Positions 1 to 9,532 are shown, counted from the first letter of the stretch. The stretch: DNA of 64,000 bases from Brenneria roseae subsp. roseae (GCF_003115845.1 NZ_KZ819026.1:186001-250000), one strand, 5' to 3'. Notes: generated by a model not told the origin, from the sequence alone. Translations and numbers: made by a program.

Positions 1-223
1 GATCCCTGACCCGGATAAAGAAAAAAACAAGCAGATACAATTGCTGGAAGGGGAACTGCCTTCACCGATCAATCCGCCATCGGGGTGTGTATTCTGCACT
101 CGCTGCCCGATCGTCGGACCGGAATGTTCCAAAACCAGACCTGTTCTGGAAGGCAGTTTTTCTCACGCGGTATCCTGTCTGAAGGTGGACCCACAGGCAC
201 TGCCGGTAGAAGCGGAGCACTAA
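1..223 (+). CDS. oppF: OppF, oligopeptide ABC transporter ATPase, C-terminal end (partial)
   Basis: Only the last 73 codons are present; the reading frame is open from base 2 to the TAA at 221-223. The tail reads LLEGELPSPINPPSGCVF followed by a CTRCP motif and PVLEGSFSHAVSCLKVDP, which is the conserved C-terminal extension of oligopeptide/dipeptide ABC ATPases and matches enterobacterial OppF closely. OppF is one of the two cytoplasmic ATPases powering the OppABCDF peptide importer. The Walker motifs lie outside the window. The gene converges on yciU, as in E. coli. Confidence 0.93.
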   Translation, partial: IPDPDKEKNKQIQLLEGELPSPINPPSGCVFCTRCPIVGPECSKTRPVLEGSFSHAVSCLKVDPQALPVEAEH

Positions 224-284
224 ATGTCGGACGTCCCTTACGAGGGACAACAGATGTTGATAAACCTATTTACGGGATCAGAAC

Positions 285-387
285 GGTGATAATGGGATAG
301 AAGAGTAAAGCGTCCGCGCCAGGGATGGCGCGGCCCGAGCTTACAGGGATGTACTTGCAGCGTCTTTACGATCTACCCATTATCGCC
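285..387. repeat. Palindromic intergenic element between oppF and yciU
   Basis: The ends are inverted repeats: GATAATGGG at 288-296 answers CCCATTATC at 376-384, and AGTAAAG near 304-310 answers CTTTAC at 364-369. Inside sits a perfect hairpin, CCGCGCC (314-320), loop AGGGAT, GGCGCGG (327-333). The roughly 100-bp nested palindrome fills the space between two convergent genes. It may be a dispersed enterobacterial repeat. I saw no second copy in this window, so the family assignment is inference. Confidence 0.6.
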
Positions 388-451
388 GCTCAGCGCACGT
401 TGTCGTCAAACTCACGTCCGGTACAAGGCACGTTTTTTTAGGTAGGTGAAC

Positions 452-775
452 TTATTCTTTCCACAGAATGTGGCAAAGTTTGTGGTCTTTTTCCCGGCAA
501 ATTAACACGCGGGCGAAAATATCGGTGATATCCCCGCCATCCTGTTCCGCGAGCCCGATGACCACCTCAGCAAAAAAATCAGGATTCAGATCGAATTCGA
601 CGTGTTCAGCCCAGTCTTCCGCCGGATCGAATAGCTCGGCCCCGCCGCGTTCCTCGAATTGCAGGTTGAACAGCAGAATATCTGCCGGATCGAGGTTATC
701 TGCGGCGAGTTCCAGAAAAATGTCGTAAGCCTGTTCCAGCGCTTCGTCTTCGGTCAAGCGGTTATTCAAGTCCAT
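452..775 (-). CDS. yciU: YciU, acidic DsDNA-mimic-type protein
   Basis: A 107-residue, strongly acidic protein opening [20 protein letters not shown]. It matches E. coli YciU (HI1450 / DUF440 family, about 109 residues) along its whole length. The H. influenzae homologue has a surface charge pattern resembling double-stranded DNA and is proposed to be a DNA mimic that binds basic proteins such as HU. Glu and Asp are spread through the entire chain, for example [20 protein letters not shown]. It lies just downstream of cls on the same strand (56-bp gap), the usual cls-yciU order. Its cellular role is not established. Confidence 0.93.
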   Translation of the reverse strand: MDLNNRLTEDEALEQAYDIFLELAADNLDPADILLFNLQFEERGGAELFDPAEDWAEHVEFDLNPDFFAEVVIGLAEQDGGDITDIFARVLICREKDHKLCHILWKE

Positions 776-831
776 AAAAGCTATTCCTGTTGATACGCAA
801 TGGCGTTATTAAAACACGGTAAAAGCGGTAT

Positions 832-2292
832 TTATAGCAACGGACTGAAAAAGTAAAACAGCCGCTCAACAATTCGCTGCCAGTAAGGCCTTTTTTGCCA
901 TTGCTCCGTGTTCAGCAAGGCGGAACGAGCAATATAGTCTTCCTGTACGCAGGCCAAATCACTACCGAAACCGGCATCGTCAATGACCAACGTAATCTCA
1001 AAGTTCAACCACAGACTGCGCATGTCAAGATTCACGGTGCCGATCAGACTCAACTGCCCATCGACCAGTACGCTCTTGGTATGCAACAGCCCGTCTTTAA
1101 ACTGGTAAATTTTTACCCCGGCATCCAGCAGCTCGGTAAAGAAACCACGACAGGCCCAGCCCACCAGCACCGAGTCATTTTTGTAAGGAACAATGATGCT
1201 CACATCCACGCCGCGTTGAGCGGCGGTACAGATGGCGTGTAGCAGGTCATCACTGGGAACAAAGTAGGGCGTAGTCATGATCAACTGCTTGCGTGCAGAG
1301 TAGACGGAGGTCAATAACGCCTGATGAATCATTTCCTCCGGGTATCCCGGCCCGGAAGCAATCACCTGAATGGTGTGACCGCTCTCCTGCTCAAACGGCA
1401 TCACGTTGACGTCGGGAGGGGGCGGTAACAGGCGTTTCCCCGTTTCCATTTCCCAGTCACAGCAGTAGATAATACCCAGCGTCGTTGCTACCGGGCCTTC
1501 AATACGCGCCATCAGGTCAATCCATTGTCCCACGCCGGCGTCTTGCTTAAAGATACGCGGATCGACCATATTCATACTGCCGGTGTAGGCGATACGGTTA
1601 TCAATCAGGACGATTTTGCGATGCTGCCGTAAATCCATACGTCGCAGGAATGCGCGGAATAAGTTGACCTTTAGCGCCTCGACCACGTCAATTCCGGCGG
1701 TGCGCATCAGTTCAGGATGTTGATTGCGGAAAAAGTGAACGCTGCCGGCCGAGTCGAGCAAGATACGGCAATGCACGCCGCGCCGCGCGGCGGCAATCAG
1801 CGCGCTGGTAACCGGCTCCACCAATCCACCGGGCTGCCAGATATAGAACACCATCTCAATATTGTTTTGGGCCAGATTGATATCACGCAGCAGGGCCTTG
1901 ATAGTGTCATCAAAAGTGGTGAGCAACTGCAACTGGTTTCCTTTGACGCCGCCCACCCCTTGACGTCGCTCGCAGAGTTGGAATAACGAACTGGCGACTT
2001 CGCTGTTTTCCGTGGCAAAAATTCGCCGGTATTCTTTAAGTTCGCGTAACCATTGTGCCGTAGAAGGCCACATTTTGCTGGCGCGTTCTGCCCGGCGCTT
2101 ACCCAAATGCAGTTCACCGAAGGAAAGATAAGCAATAATACCGACAAGTGGCAGGATATAAATGACCAGCAACCAGGCCATGGCCGACGGTACCGTGCGA
2201 CGTTTCATCAGAATACGCAGCGTGACACCTGCGATCAGCAACCAGTAACTGAAAACAAGCAACCAACTTATTACGGCATAGAATGTTGTCAT
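832..2292 (-). CDS. cls: Cardiolipin synthase A
   Basis: A 486-residue inner-membrane phospholipase-D-family enzyme that condenses two phosphatidylglycerol molecules into cardiolipin and glycerol. Two N-terminal membrane segments (about residues 5-26 and 37-58) are followed by two HKD motifs: H224-K226-D231 (HRKIVLID, then a GSMNM tail) and H404-K406-D411 (HTKSVLVD, then GTVNLDMRS). Length and motif positions equal those of E. coli ClsA. It is followed by yciU. On the far side it is divergent from yciY. Confidence 0.97.
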   Translation of the reverse strand: MTTFYAVISWLLVFSYWLLIAGVTLRILMKRRTVPSAMAWLLVIYILPLVGIIAYLSFGELHLGKRRAERASKMWPSTAQWLRELKEYRRIFATENSEVASSLFQLCERRQGVGGVKGNQLQLLTTFDDTIKALLRDINLAQNNIEMVFYIWQPGGLVEPVTSALIAAARRGVHCRILLDSAGSVHFFRNQHPELMRTAGIDVVEALKVNLFRAFLRRMDLRQHRKIVLIDNRIAYTGSMNMVDPRIFKQDAGVGQWIDLMARIEGPVATTLGIIYCCDWEMETGKRLLPPPPDVNVMPFEQESGHTIQVIASGPGYPEEMIHQALLTSVYSARKQLIMTTPYFVPSDDLLHAICTAAQRGVDVSIIVPYKNDSVLVGWACRGFFTELLDAGVKIYQFKDGLLHTKSVLVDGQLSLIGTVNLDMRSLWLNFEITLVIDDAGFGSDLACVQEDYIARSALLNTEQWQKRPYWQRIVERLFYFFSPLL

Positions 2293-2489
2293 AGAGGCGA
2301 GACAGATCCCTTCTGTAAAATATCAATAAAGAGTGTACGCATAGTTTTATAAAAGGGGAAATGCCTTTGGTCTGAATAAAATAGCGCAGTTGGCGGTTTT
2401 TCTGTTCAGGAAAATTTAAACATTGCTTGGATCGCGATATGAAGGATCTATAATGCCTGGCGTAAGTTGTCGATAAAAGAGTTACGCCC

Positions 2490-2666
2490 ATGAAACGCAG
2501 TCGGAATGAAGTGAGCCGCTGGCGGATGTTACGTCAGGTCCAACGTCGAAGAAGTCGCTGGCTGGAGGCCCAATCCCGAACATACCGTCATATTCACTAT
2601 GCGCGCTATTTGCAACAAAAGCATCAGCGGCGGGCATTGTTATATGCGGTAACCTATGAATGGTAA
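2490..2666 (+). CDS. yciY: YciY, small basic protein
   Basis: A 58-codon gene whose product begins MKRSRNEVSRWRMLRQ and ends YAVTYEW. The start and the Arg-rich RSRWLEAQSR stretch match E. coli YciY (57 residues, MKRSRTEVGRWRMQRQ), and it occupies the same place divergent from cls. The chain is very basic, with no signal peptide or membrane segment. Its function is unknown. It is short enough to be missed by automatic calling. The conserved N terminus and synteny make it a real gene rather than chance. Confidence 0.88.
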   Translation: MKRSRNEVSRWRMLRQVQRRRSRWLEAQSRTYRHIHYARYLQQKHQRRALLYAVTYEW

Positions 2667-2733
2667 TTATCTGAAGAATCAAGGCTGAAGCAGCAATATA
2701 GTTTGATTTTACAGTGACGTCATTCGTGTTTTT

Positions 2734-2772
2734 CACGGAACGGGAGATCTCTTCGGAAATCTCTGTTCCGTG
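2734..2772. other. Strong hairpin downstream of yciY
   Basis: CACGGAAC at 2734-2741 pairs with GTTCCGTG at 2765-2772, and GAGAT with ATCTC inside it. It lies between the convergent yciY and chemoreceptor genes. There is no U-tract on either strand, so it may protect transcript 3' ends rather than terminate transcription. Confidence 0.5.
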
Positions 2773-2836
2773 CATATCGTTTAACACCGGCTGGGTCATC
2801 GCCTTGTCATCTCTCCGCGTAAATGCTTCCCGATAT

Positions 2837-4498
2837 TCAGGATAACGCCGGTATCAATACGCTATCGCTGCTATGGGAAAGCGCATCTTCGTTTGAAGGC
2901 AGTTGAAACAGGGAAACGGTCTCATTGAGTTGTTCGGTTTGTGCCAGCAGCGAGGTGAAGGTTAATGCCGAGGCTTCAACCTGATCTGCATTCTGTCTCA
3001 CGCTGTCATTCAGCGTGCTGATACGATTGGTTACTTCGTGAATGCTTTGATTTTGTTGGTGCGATATTTCCGATATCTCGCTCAAGAACGTGCTGGTGCC
3101 TTTCGCCGCTTGAATGATTTCCTGTAGGCTGTCATTCAATTTTTTCACCAACAGCGTACCTGTTTCAACGCTGTGGTCGGAATCCCGGATTAGCGCGTTA
3201 ATATTTTGCGCCGAATGGCTGCTTTGTGACGCCAGCGTCCCCACTTCCCGGGCGACGACCGAAAAACCGCGTCCCATTTCGCCAGCGTGAGCCGCTTCAA
3301 TGGCCGCATTCAAAGACAGAATGTGCGTCTGGAAAGCAACGCTTTCAATCATACCGATCGCTTCCGTCATTTCCCGCGTTCTACCGGTGATGTCCGACAT
3401 GGCTGCTTTGACCTCATCCATCATCGTTTCGCCTTGAAGCGCAATATTGCTGGCGTCGGTAGCATGCAGACTGGCATGTTGAGTGTGCTCGGCGTTTTGT
3501 TCGAGATGCTGACTCAATTGTATAATATGTTCTGTGGTGGCTTTCAGCTCATGGGATTGCCTGATCGCCTGTTCGGAAAGCATCTGGTTGTTCTGGGCGA
3601 CTTTATCAACCTGATTCATCATATTGTCCACGCTCTGGCGGACACGATTGACCAGATCAACAAGTCCGTTTTGCATCTGGATCACGCTGTCATGCAACTG
3701 ACTGACTTCCCGTGTGCCGGCTTTCTCCAGATGGAGGGACTGTGATAGATCGCCTGCCGCAATGCGTTGCAGGTGTTGAATAATACTCGTCAGCGGGCGG
3801 ATGATAATACGGCTGACGCCTAACCAGACGGCGATGGATACCGCCAGCAATATGCTCAGCACAATAATGAATATCAACTGAGCGCGATCGAGGGACTCGA
3901 GGAATTGCTGCCCGTGCTGTTTCTGTAGCGCATCGTTGCTTTGTAAATAGAGTGAATATTTCTGGGTAAAGTCGTTTTGATAGGCCTGAATGGGAATTGC
4001 AAAGAAAATATCAATATCGTTGGTGGTTTTTATGCCCTGAGCCAGTTCAAGCAGCCCGTTATACAGCTGATTATAACTTTTCTTCAGATCATCAAATGTT
4101 TGTTCATCGGTAAGATCGGTCGGGGACTTTTCCAGTAACTGATAATTCACCTGCGCTTGCTTCAGAGAGTCTTCGGCTTCATCCATCAAGCTATGCCAAC
4201 TGCCTTCGGAACCGGTTTCCTTGTCTACCAGCAGGTAAATGCCTGCGCGGTTCAGCTTATCACTGGCATTCATGATGGCCATTCTGGCTTTATCCATCAG
4301 CGCCTGCTGCTGGCGCAGGTTTTCATTGGCAGAAATGTCCCATCTTACTTGTGTCATGGTTTGAGAAATGATGCCTACCGACACCAACTGCAATAAAGAA
4401 AATAACCCGATGACAAGTAGTAAACCGGAAAGGATGCCCAACCGACGGTGGCGGTTTCTCATCAATATGCCAATACGTGAAGTAATAGACGTTAACAT
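2837..4498 (-). CDS. Methyl-accepting chemotaxis protein with unusual signalling tip
   Basis: A 553-residue transmembrane chemoreceptor: membrane segment about 21-45, periplasmic four-helix sensor about 46-207 (Tar/Tsr-like, MCP_N), second membrane segment 208-229, HAMP domain about 230-285 ([20 protein letters not shown]), then the coiled-coil signalling domain. The hairpin tip reads [20 protein letters not shown] at 385-404, where most enterobacterial receptors have QTNILALNAAVEAAR. His392 replaces the usual Asn, and His404 replaces the Arg equivalent to Tsr Arg388, a trimer-contact residue. Arg417 replaces a conserved Gly. There is no C-terminal NWETF-type CheR/CheB docking peptide. The ligand is unknown. 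The frame is intact, so it is probably functional but divergent. Confidence 0.93.
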   Translation of the reverse strand: MLTSITSRIGILMRNRHRRLGILSGLLLVIGLFSLLQLVSVGIISQTMTQVRWDISANENLRQQQALMDKARMAIMNASDKLNRAGIYLLVDKETGSEGSWHSLMDEAEDSLKQAQVNYQLLEKSPTDLTDEQTFDDLKKSYNQLYNGLLELAQGIKTTNDIDIFFAIPIQAYQNDFTQKYSLYLQSNDALQKQHGQQFLESLDRAQLIFIIVLSILLAVSIAVWLGVSRIIIRPLTSIIQHLQRIAAGDLSQSLHLEKAGTREVSQLHDSVIQMQNGLVDLVNRVRQSVDNMMNQVDKVAQNNQMLSEQAIRQSHELKATTEHIIQLSQHLEQNAEHTQHASLHATDASNIALQGETMMDEVKAAMSDITGRTREMTEAIGMIESVAFQTHILSLNAAIEAAHAGEMGRGFSVVAREVGTLASQSSHSAQNINALIRDSDHSVETGTLLVKKLNDSLQEIIQAAKGTSTFLSEISEISHQQNQSIHEVTNRISTLNDSVRQNADQVEASALTFTSLLAQTEQLNETVSLFQLPSNEDALSHSSDSVLIPALS

Positions 4499-4613
4499 GT
4501 AGTCTGACTCTCATGCTCCATGAAGAGTCTTTAAACTATCATTGTCAAATGACCAAAATATTTCAGCGCCTTACGGAGAAGGCAAGAGGGCAAACTTAAT
4601 CGAAAAACGTTAT

Positions 4614-4645
4614 GGTCACCGCACGCTGTACAGACGACGGTGACC
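4614..4645 (-). terminator. Possible yciI terminator hairpin
   Basis: GGTCACCG at 4614-4621 and CGGTGACC at 4638-4645 form a perfect 8-bp stem downstream of yciI. Read leftward, it is followed after a few bases by ATAACGTTTTTCG, so the T-run is not directly adjacent. Weak candidate. Confidence 0.4.
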
Positions 4646-4661
4646 CTGATCGTCGCAGGCG

Positions 4662-4958
4662 CTAGAACACTTTCTTGAAGGGTTTAACCCGCACCTGGCG
4701 ATAAACACCCGCAGTAATGTAAGGATCCGATTCTGCCCATGACCTGGCATCAGCCAGAGAATCAAACTCTGCGATGACAACGGAACCGGTAAAACCGGCG
4801 TCGCCAGGCGTTTCACTGTCCACCGAAGGCGTCGGACCTGCGGTCAGCAACCTGCCTTGATCGTGCAACTGTTTCAGGCGGGCGAGATGATCCGGCCTTG
4901 CCGCCAGCCGTTTTTCCAGCGTATCGACATTATCTTCAGCATAAATAACATAGAGCAT
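4662..4958 (-). CDS. yciI: YciI family protein
   Basis: A 98-residue cytoplasmic protein of the YciI / YCII-related alpha-beta barrel family. It begins [20 protein letters not shown] and carries the family His-Asp pair ([22 protein letters not shown]), with His and Asp as putative active-site residues. E. coli YciI is the same length and also sits beside tonB. The biochemical role in E. coli is unassigned. Some relatives are degradation-pathway enzymes. It is divergent from tonB. Confidence 0.95.
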   Translation of the reverse strand: MLYVIYAEDNVDTLEKRLAARPDHLARLKQLHDQGRLLTAGPTPSVDSETPGDAGFTGSVVIAEFDSLADARSWAESDPYITAGVYRQVRVKPFKKVF

Positions 4959-5107
4959 AAAAAAACCTCACCAATAGCGTCACGCAACAAAAAGATAAAT
5001 CATCATACGTGATGAAAATGTCAGGACAAGCATATCGTTATGTCGTCGGTGTCGAGGTGTTTGTTCAACCCCCTGTGTTTTTTTTAACAATTGCTCGGGT
5101 TGTTATT

Positions 5108-5126
5108 GAATATGATTGCTATTTGC
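5108..5126 (+). promoter_or_regulatory. Fur box in the tonB promoter
   Basis: GAATATGATTGCTATTTGC lies 39 bp upstream of the tonB ATG. It matches the Fur 19-mer consensus at about 11 of 19 positions and, as I recall it, is near-identical to the Fur-controlled E. coli tonB promoter segment, including the following ATTTAAA. Iron-dependent repression of tonB by Fur is well known. This site implies the same control here. Confidence 0.7.
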
Positions 5127-5164
5127 ATTTAAACTTGGGCGGCATAAGAGGATAAAGACATACG

Positions 5165-5962
5165 ATGCCGCATACAAAATTTCTCCTTACCCGCCGTTAT
5201 TCATGGCCATTTATACTTTCAGTGGGCGTCCACGGCTCGCTGATTGCAGGCTTGCTGTACGCATCATTCAATAATGCTATTGAACTGCCTCAGGAATCTA
5301 AACCGATCAGTGTGGTGATGGTCAATCCTGCTGCATTTGAAGCGGCCCCAGCTGCGACATCAGCGCCTACCGAACCTGAGCCAGTAAAGCAGCCGGAACC
5401 AGAGCCGCTGCCCGAACCAACGCCAGAACCAGAACCCATTCCAGAGCCGGAGATTACGCCAGAACCCTTGCCTGAACCGGTTCCAGTGCCTCTGCCGGAG
5501 CCGAAGCCTCAACCTCCTAAGCCCAAACCGCAGCCGAAACCGGTGAAAAAGGTCGAGGAACCGAAACCCGTTAAACGCAAACCCGCAGCTGAGAAACAGC
5601 CGCCGTCTCCGTTTACCAGCGAAACGCCAACGCGTAGCGTCAACAATGCGCCTGTTCAGCAGGCGCCGGCACCTTCAGCGAATATGCAGTCGACCGGACC
5701 AAGACCGCTGAGTCGCGCCCAGCCACAATACCCGGCACGTGCGTTCGCGTTGCGGGTGGAAGGCCGGGTTAAAATGCAATTTGACGTCGATGGTTCGGGC
5801 CGGGTGGATAATGTTCGTGTGCTTTCTGCCCAACCTCGCAATATGTTTGAGCGAGATATCAAGCAGGCGATGCGGAAATGGCGCTATGAAGCCAATAAGC
5901 CCGGTAAAGATATGGTCGTCACGATCGTCTTTAAAATTGATGGTGGGGCGGCGGTAGAGTAA
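5165..5962 (+). CDS. tonB: TonB, energy transducer to outer-membrane receptors
   Basis: A 265-residue periplasm-spanning protein that passes ExbBD proton-motive energy to TonB-dependent receptors (siderophores, B12). The N-terminal membrane anchor (about 14-36) contains the Ser-X3-His motif (S19, H23; SVGVH). Then comes a long Pro-rich rigid spacer (about 60-140) with Glu-Pro and Lys-Pro repeats. The C-terminal TonB domain starts at [16 protein letters not shown], contains the conserved QPQYPA receptor-contact region, and ends in the KWRYE strand. The spacer is slightly longer than in E. coli (239 residues). A Fur box lies upstream. Confidence 0.97.
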   Translation: MPHTKFLLTRRYSWPFILSVGVHGSLIAGLLYASFNNAIELPQESKPISVVMVNPAAFEAAPAATSAPTEPEPVKQPEPEPLPEPTPEPEPIPEPEITPEPLPEPVPVPLPEPKPQPPKPKPQPKPVKKVEEPKPVKRKPAAEKQPPSPFTSETPTRSVNNAPVQQAPAPSANMQSTGPRPLSRAQPQYPARAFALRVEGRVKMQFDVDGSGRVDNVRVLSAQPRNMFERDIKQAMRKWRYEANKPGKDMVVTIVFKIDGGAAVE

Positions 5963-5981
5963 CTAATCAGCTTTGTTGAGA

Positions 5982-6080
5982 TGCCAACAGCCTGTTGATA
6001 AACCAATGGGCTGCTGGCAACGTTCTGAATATGGAATTGTCGGGGCTTTTGCTGTCAGCGATGGCGCTGAAGCGCCTTTT
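5982..6080. terminator. Hairpins between convergent tonB and yciA
   Basis: Two candidates. TGCCA-A-CAGCC (5982-5992) pairs with GGCTG-C-TGGCA (6009-6019). GGCGC (6063-6067), loop TGAA, GCGCC (6072-6076) is followed by TTTT at 6077-6080 and touches the yciA stop codon. The second has the form of a weak rightward intrinsic terminator for tonB. Confidence 0.45.
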
Positions 6081-6504
6081 ACGCTTCGCCTGGATTAAAG
6101 TTGCTTTTGCCAACGGGAAGTTCGCGCGGACGTCCTTCTTCATCAACAGCCACATAGGTGAATAGCGCTTCCGTTGCCCGGTAGCGTTGACCAATGGGCT
6201 CCGATGACACTTTTTTCACCCAGACTTCGACATTGACATTAATGGAAGTGCGTCCGGTATGCAGGCAGCGGGCGTAGCAGCACACCACATCACCAACCGC
6301 GACCGGCTTTAAAAACGACATTCCATCCACCCGGACGGTAACCACACGGCCTTCCGCAATTTCTTTCGCTAAAATGGCGCCACCGATGTCCATTTGCGAC
6401 ATCAACCAGCCGCCAAAAATATCCCCATTCGCATTGGTGTCTGCGGGCATCGCCAGTGTACGAAGTACCAGTTCGCCCTGAGGTAACACGTCTTGTTTGC
6501 TCAT
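6079..6504 (-). CDS. yciA: Acyl-CoA thioesterase YciA
   Basis: A 141-residue single hot-dog-fold thioesterase that hydrolyses a broad range of acyl-CoA esters in the cytoplasm. The family signature NANGDIFGGWLMSQMD is at about 24-39, including the conserved Asp (D28) and the GGW turn. The second strand carries the RVDGMSFLKPVAVGDVV block. Full length compared with E. coli YciA (132 residues). It follows yciB on the same strand with a gap of 121 bp, as in E. coli. Confidence 0.96.
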   Translation of the reverse strand: MSKQDVLPQGELVLRTLAMPADTNANGDIFGGWLMSQMDIGGAILAKEIAEGRVVTVRVDGMSFLKPVAVGDVVCCYARCLHTGRTSINVNVEVWVKKVSSEPIGQRYRATEALFTYVAVDEEGRPRELPVGKSNFNPGEA

Positions 6505-6625
6505 ATGTTATCAATCAATTTGGTTGAATTTATAAAGTCACTGCGTGTTTATCAAACGGGCACCATCTTTATCATTGCCATGACAAACGCATTGTTTTTC
6601 CTGCGCTTGAAGTCGACAGGGCCGG

Positions 6626-7189
6626 TTAATGCTTGCCTTCTTTTTCTTCTGACTTTTCCTCGTCACCAGGCAAGTGCCGGTAAATGTAAATGCCGCAGAG
6701 TAACGTAAACAGCAGGGTAAATCCTGTCAGGCCAAAGACCTTAAAGTTAACCCACACACTTTGTGGCATCCAGAACGCAATATAAATGTTTAATAATCCA
6801 CATACCAGAAAGAACAGGGCCCAGGATAGGTTAAGTTTTTCCCACACGGTTTCTGGCAGGGTCAGCTCTTTCCCCAGCATTTTCTGGATCAGCGTTTTCT
6901 TCATGACGAACTGGCTTACCAACAGGGCGATGGCAAACAAGGCATAAATAATGGTGACTTTCCATTTAATGAACTGATCGTTATGGAATACCAGGGTCAA
7001 TGTCCCGAAAATGGCGACCATCACAAAGGTGACCAGCGTCATTTTTTCTATTTTACGATATGCAAACCAGGTTACGACCAGCGCAAGGGCAGTTGCCGCG
7101 ATCAAGGCGCCTGAAGCGATATAGATGTCGTACAGTTTGTAAACAACAAAAAAAACGACCAGCGGAAGAAAATCAAGAAGTTGCTTCAT
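6626..7189 (-). CDS. yciB: YciB, inner-membrane septation/envelope protein
   Basis: A 187-residue polytopic inner-membrane protein (about five segments) beginning [20 protein letters not shown]. It matches the IspZ/YciB family over its whole length. In E. coli YciB interacts with elongasome and divisome proteins and influences envelope integrity; the Shigella homologue is needed for septation and spread. The hydrophilic C-terminal tail is rich in Glu and Lys. It lies downstream of yciC and upstream of yciA, all leftward. Confidence 0.95.
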   Translation of the reverse strand: MKQLLDFLPLVVFFVVYKLYDIYIASGALIAATALALVVTWFAYRKIEKMTLVTFVMVAIFGTLTLVFHNDQFIKWKVTIIYALFAIALLVSQFVMKKTLIQKMLGKELTLPETVWEKLNLSWALFFLVCGLLNIYIAFWMPQSVWVNFKVFGLTGFTLLFTLLCGIYIYRHLPGDEEKSEEKEGKH

Positions 7190-7345
7190 TATGTCAATCC
7201 GTCACTCAATAATGTATTGGTGATGACCTGACGGCCATCTGATAACTAAGCCATTATCCTTTATTGTGATGCACTGTTCCCGAGATATCGTAATAATTTG
7301 CAGAAAATTACGATTGAGCATTCTGTCAGTAAGGAGCATCAGGGG

Positions 7346-7374
7346 AAAAGCGTGCCGCAGAGTGCGCAGCACGC
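7346..7374 (-). terminator. Intrinsic terminator after yciC
   Basis: Read leftward, GCGTGC (7374-7369) and GCACGC (7355-7350) close a nested stem that also contains the CGCA/TGCG pair, followed by TTTT (7349-7346). It lies immediately beyond the yciC stop at 7382. Confidence 0.6.
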
Positions 7375-7381
7375 CGTTGCA

Positions 7382-8134
7382 TCAAGAACGCAGCAGCATA
7401 TACAGACGGAACAGATAGATCAGCAGGACAGCAGAAACCAGATTGCTCAGTCCGTTTAAGATCACCGCGGTCACCGTGGGAGAAAACATGGGCAGTTTGG
7501 TCACCAACAGCAAAATGGAAATTTTGGTCAATAACCAAAGGATCACCGCCGGCGCCGTGATTTTAAAGTTGTTGTAGGCCAGTCTGGCGCTGATTTTAAT
7601 TGAACTGAATGCGCCTCGTTTCTCCGTTACGGCGATAACGGGCGACAAACTTAGCGCAATGGCCAGCAGGACGCCGGGAATGACTAAAAACAGCATGCCC
7701 AGTTGAATCAGCAGCGTGCAGAGGAGAATCAACAGGAACAAACGGGGCAAAACGGGAGCGGAAGCGCCAATGGCGCGCAGTGCGCTGGTAGGGGTTCCTG
7801 CGGATACCATCTGAATCAGCATCAGAATACCGCCAGTAAGCAGCGCGTTACCGATAAGGGCAGAAAATGTGCCCGCCGCTGACATTTTCAGCAGTACGGT
7901 CTGCTGTTCCGGCGTCATTTGCTGGATCAAGTCCATCATCCCCAGTTCTACAGAGGAAGACAGATCGTTACCTGCGTTCTGCAATATCTGTAAATCTTCG
8001 CTGCCTGGGGACATGGCATGATTCATGATGACAGTAATGAACGCCGTCAGCAGAGCCATCAGTAAAATGCTGATGAACTGGTTGCGTGTAAAATTCATTG
8101 TGTCACGGTACAAAGTGTTAGCCGTGATAGGCAT
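7382..8134 (-). CDS. yciC: YciC, UPF0259 inner-membrane protein
   Basis: A 250-residue protein with about six hydrophobic segments, beginning [20 protein letters not shown]. The start at 8134 is chosen because AAGGAG precedes it and E. coli YciC begins [20 protein letters not shown]; an in-frame ATG 27 bases upstream has no such support. The block [17 protein letters not shown] and the C-terminal [13 protein letters not shown] are conserved. The function is unknown. It probably starts a yciC-yciB-yciA series, although a terminator follows it. Confidence 0.93.
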   Translation of the reverse strand: MPITANTLYRDTMNFTRNQFISILLMALLTAFITVIMNHAMSPGSEDLQILQNAGNDLSSSVELGMMDLIQQMTPEQQTVLLKMSAAGTFSALIGNALLTGGILMLIQMVSAGTPTSALRAIGASAPVLPRLFLLILLCTLLIQLGMLFLVIPGVLLAIALSLSPVIAVTEKRGAFSSIKISARLAYNNFKITAPAVILWLLTKISILLLVTKLPMFSPTVTAVILNGLSNLVSAVLLIYLFRLYMLLRS

Positions 8135-8228
8135 GCAAACTCCTTGAGGTAAAATGATCAATCAGACTCAGCCGTTGATTGTAACCTGTTACGCCAAACT
8201 GTGGCACCCCGTCCACTCTGTGACTGCG

Positions 8229-8597
8229 TCATTTATTGCCATTATCTTGCGCCGGAACAGCCAACGCTGTCGCCAATGGCGGTAATCCATAATGCGCCCG
8301 CGCCCGATCACAAGCGTCATTGATCTGTCCATTTTCCCTGGATTGCATGAACTCCCGACAGGGGGAAGGCCGATCGGCGTAAATAGAACAACTGACGGAT
8401 TCGCCAATTTTTCCCTCTAACGCCGCACAACGTGGTTTTTTACTATTGGTTCCTTCCATGCAGCGCAGGAAAGGGGAAAGTGGTTCAGTGAGTAATGAGG
8501 GGACAGAGCCTCCGCCATCATCGGCTTCAGCCCAGTAAAAAGACACCCTGAAATAGGCGCAACAGGCGCCACAATGCATACAGGTGTTGTCGTTCAT
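8229..8597 (-). CDS. ykgJ: YkgJ-family cysteine-cluster protein
   Basis: A 122-residue cytoplasmic protein of the CxxCxxCC metal-binding family (YkgJ). It opens with [20 protein letters not shown] and has further cysteines in [27 protein letters not shown] and DACDRAR, a spacing expected for bound zinc or an iron-sulfur cluster. It closely resembles E. coli YkgJ. The biochemical role is unknown. It is divergent from ompW, whose upstream region carries an FNR box, so co-control by oxygen is possible but not shown. Confidence 0.9.
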   Translation of the reverse strand: MNDNTCMHCGACCAYFRVSFYWAEADDGGGSVPSLLTEPLSPFLRCMEGTNSKKPRCAALEGKIGESVSCSIYADRPSPCREFMQSRENGQINDACDRARAHYGLPPLATALAVPAQDNGNK

Positions 8598-8723
8598 TTG
8601 ATTTTAACTACCGCCCTTAACCGGTATTGAATCATGTTGGTGAGAATAAAAATCTACCGCCTGAATTGGACAATTGGGAGTGTAATTTGCGAGAAGCGCA
8701 TTTTATGCACTTATTGTTGATTT

Positions 8724-8737
8724 TTGATTCAGATCAA
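8724..8737. promoter_or_regulatory. FNR box upstream of ompW
   Basis: TTGATTCAGATCAA is a perfect match to the FNR consensus TTGAT-N4-ATCAA. A -10-like GATAGT at 8762-8767 puts the box centre about 43 bp before the predicted start site, close to the -41.5 of class II activation. E. coli ompW is known to be activated by FNR. It lies in the 286-bp gap between ykgJ and ompW, which is otherwise AT-rich with no gene. Confidence 0.78.
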
Positions 8738-8883
8738 TTCTTTCATTTTTAATAAGTTAGCGATAGTTGATGAATTTCGTTTTTTGTAAAAAACCTTTTA
8801 AAGATGTGATCTGGCTTAAAACAAGAATACCCATAGAGAGGTATATTTCGCTCGAAATTTAAACCATACAAAGGGAGTGGGTA

Positions 8884-9522
8884 ATGAAAAAGGCGTCTTT
8901 CTTATTACTGGCGGCAGCACTGGTGCCATCATTCGTGCAGGCTCATCAGGCTGGTGATGTCATTGTTCGTGCAGGGTCCGCAACTGTGCGTCCGGTGGAA
9001 GGGTCTGACAATGTATTGGGAAGTCTGGGATCGTTTAAAGTTGATAACAATACCCAGCTTGGTTTAACGTTCAGTTACATGGTGACTGACAATATCGGAG
9101 TGGAGTTACTGGCGGCGACACCGTTTAATCATCGGGTTGGGCTGGACAGCCTTGGCGGGACCATTGCCGAAGTGAACCATCTGCCCCCATCGCTGGTCGC
9201 ACAATACTATTTCGGTGACAAGGCCGACAAGCTTCGTCCTTACCTTGGGGTCGGGGTGAACTATACTATGTTTTATGATGAAAAATTCAATCAACGCGGG
9301 AAAGACGTCGGGCTGAGCGATCTGAGCCTGAAGAATTCCTGGGGATTGGCGGCGCAGGCAGGGTTGGATTACAACCTGGATGAAAACTGGTTGATTAACG
9401 CCTCGTTGTGGTGGATGGATATTGATACGGATGTGAAGTTCAAACTGAACGGTGAACAGCACAGCGTCAGTACCCGGTTGGATCCGTGGGTCTTTATGTT
9501 TGGCGTAGGATATCGGTTCTGA
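8884..9522 (+). CDS. ompW: Outer-membrane protein OmpW
   Basis: A 212-residue precursor of an eight-stranded beta-barrel porin. The signal peptide runs MKKASFLLLAAALVPSFVQA, with cleavage after residue 20. The mature protein starts HQAGDVIVRAGSATVRP, shows alternating barrel strands, and ends in the C-terminal aromatic GVGYRF, the BAM recognition tail (terminal Phe). OmpW forms a narrow hydrophobic channel linked to stress, colicin S4 binding and small-molecule traffic. An AAGGGAG ribosome site precedes the ATG. FNR control is suggested by the box upstream. Confidence 0.97.
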   Translation: MKKASFLLLAAALVPSFVQAHQAGDVIVRAGSATVRPVEGSDNVLGSLGSFKVDNNTQLGLTFSYMVTDNIGVELLAATPFNHRVGLDSLGGTIAEVNHLPPSLVAQYYFGDKADKLRPYLGVGVNYTMFYDEKFNQRGKDVGLSDLSLKNSWGLAAQAGLDYNLDENWLINASLWWMDIDTDVKFKLNGEQHSVSTRLDPWVFMFGVGYRF

Positions 9523-9532
9523 TTATTTATAA

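Noticed and set aside
4499-4661. Sigma-28 promoter before the chemoreceptor
   Set aside because: A TAAAG element occurs but no GCCGATAA-like partner is at the right spacing.
5360-5560. Proline-rich repeated codons in tonB as a DNA repeat array
   Set aside because: The Glu-Pro and Lys-Pro repeats are the normal TonB periplasmic spacer, not a separate element.
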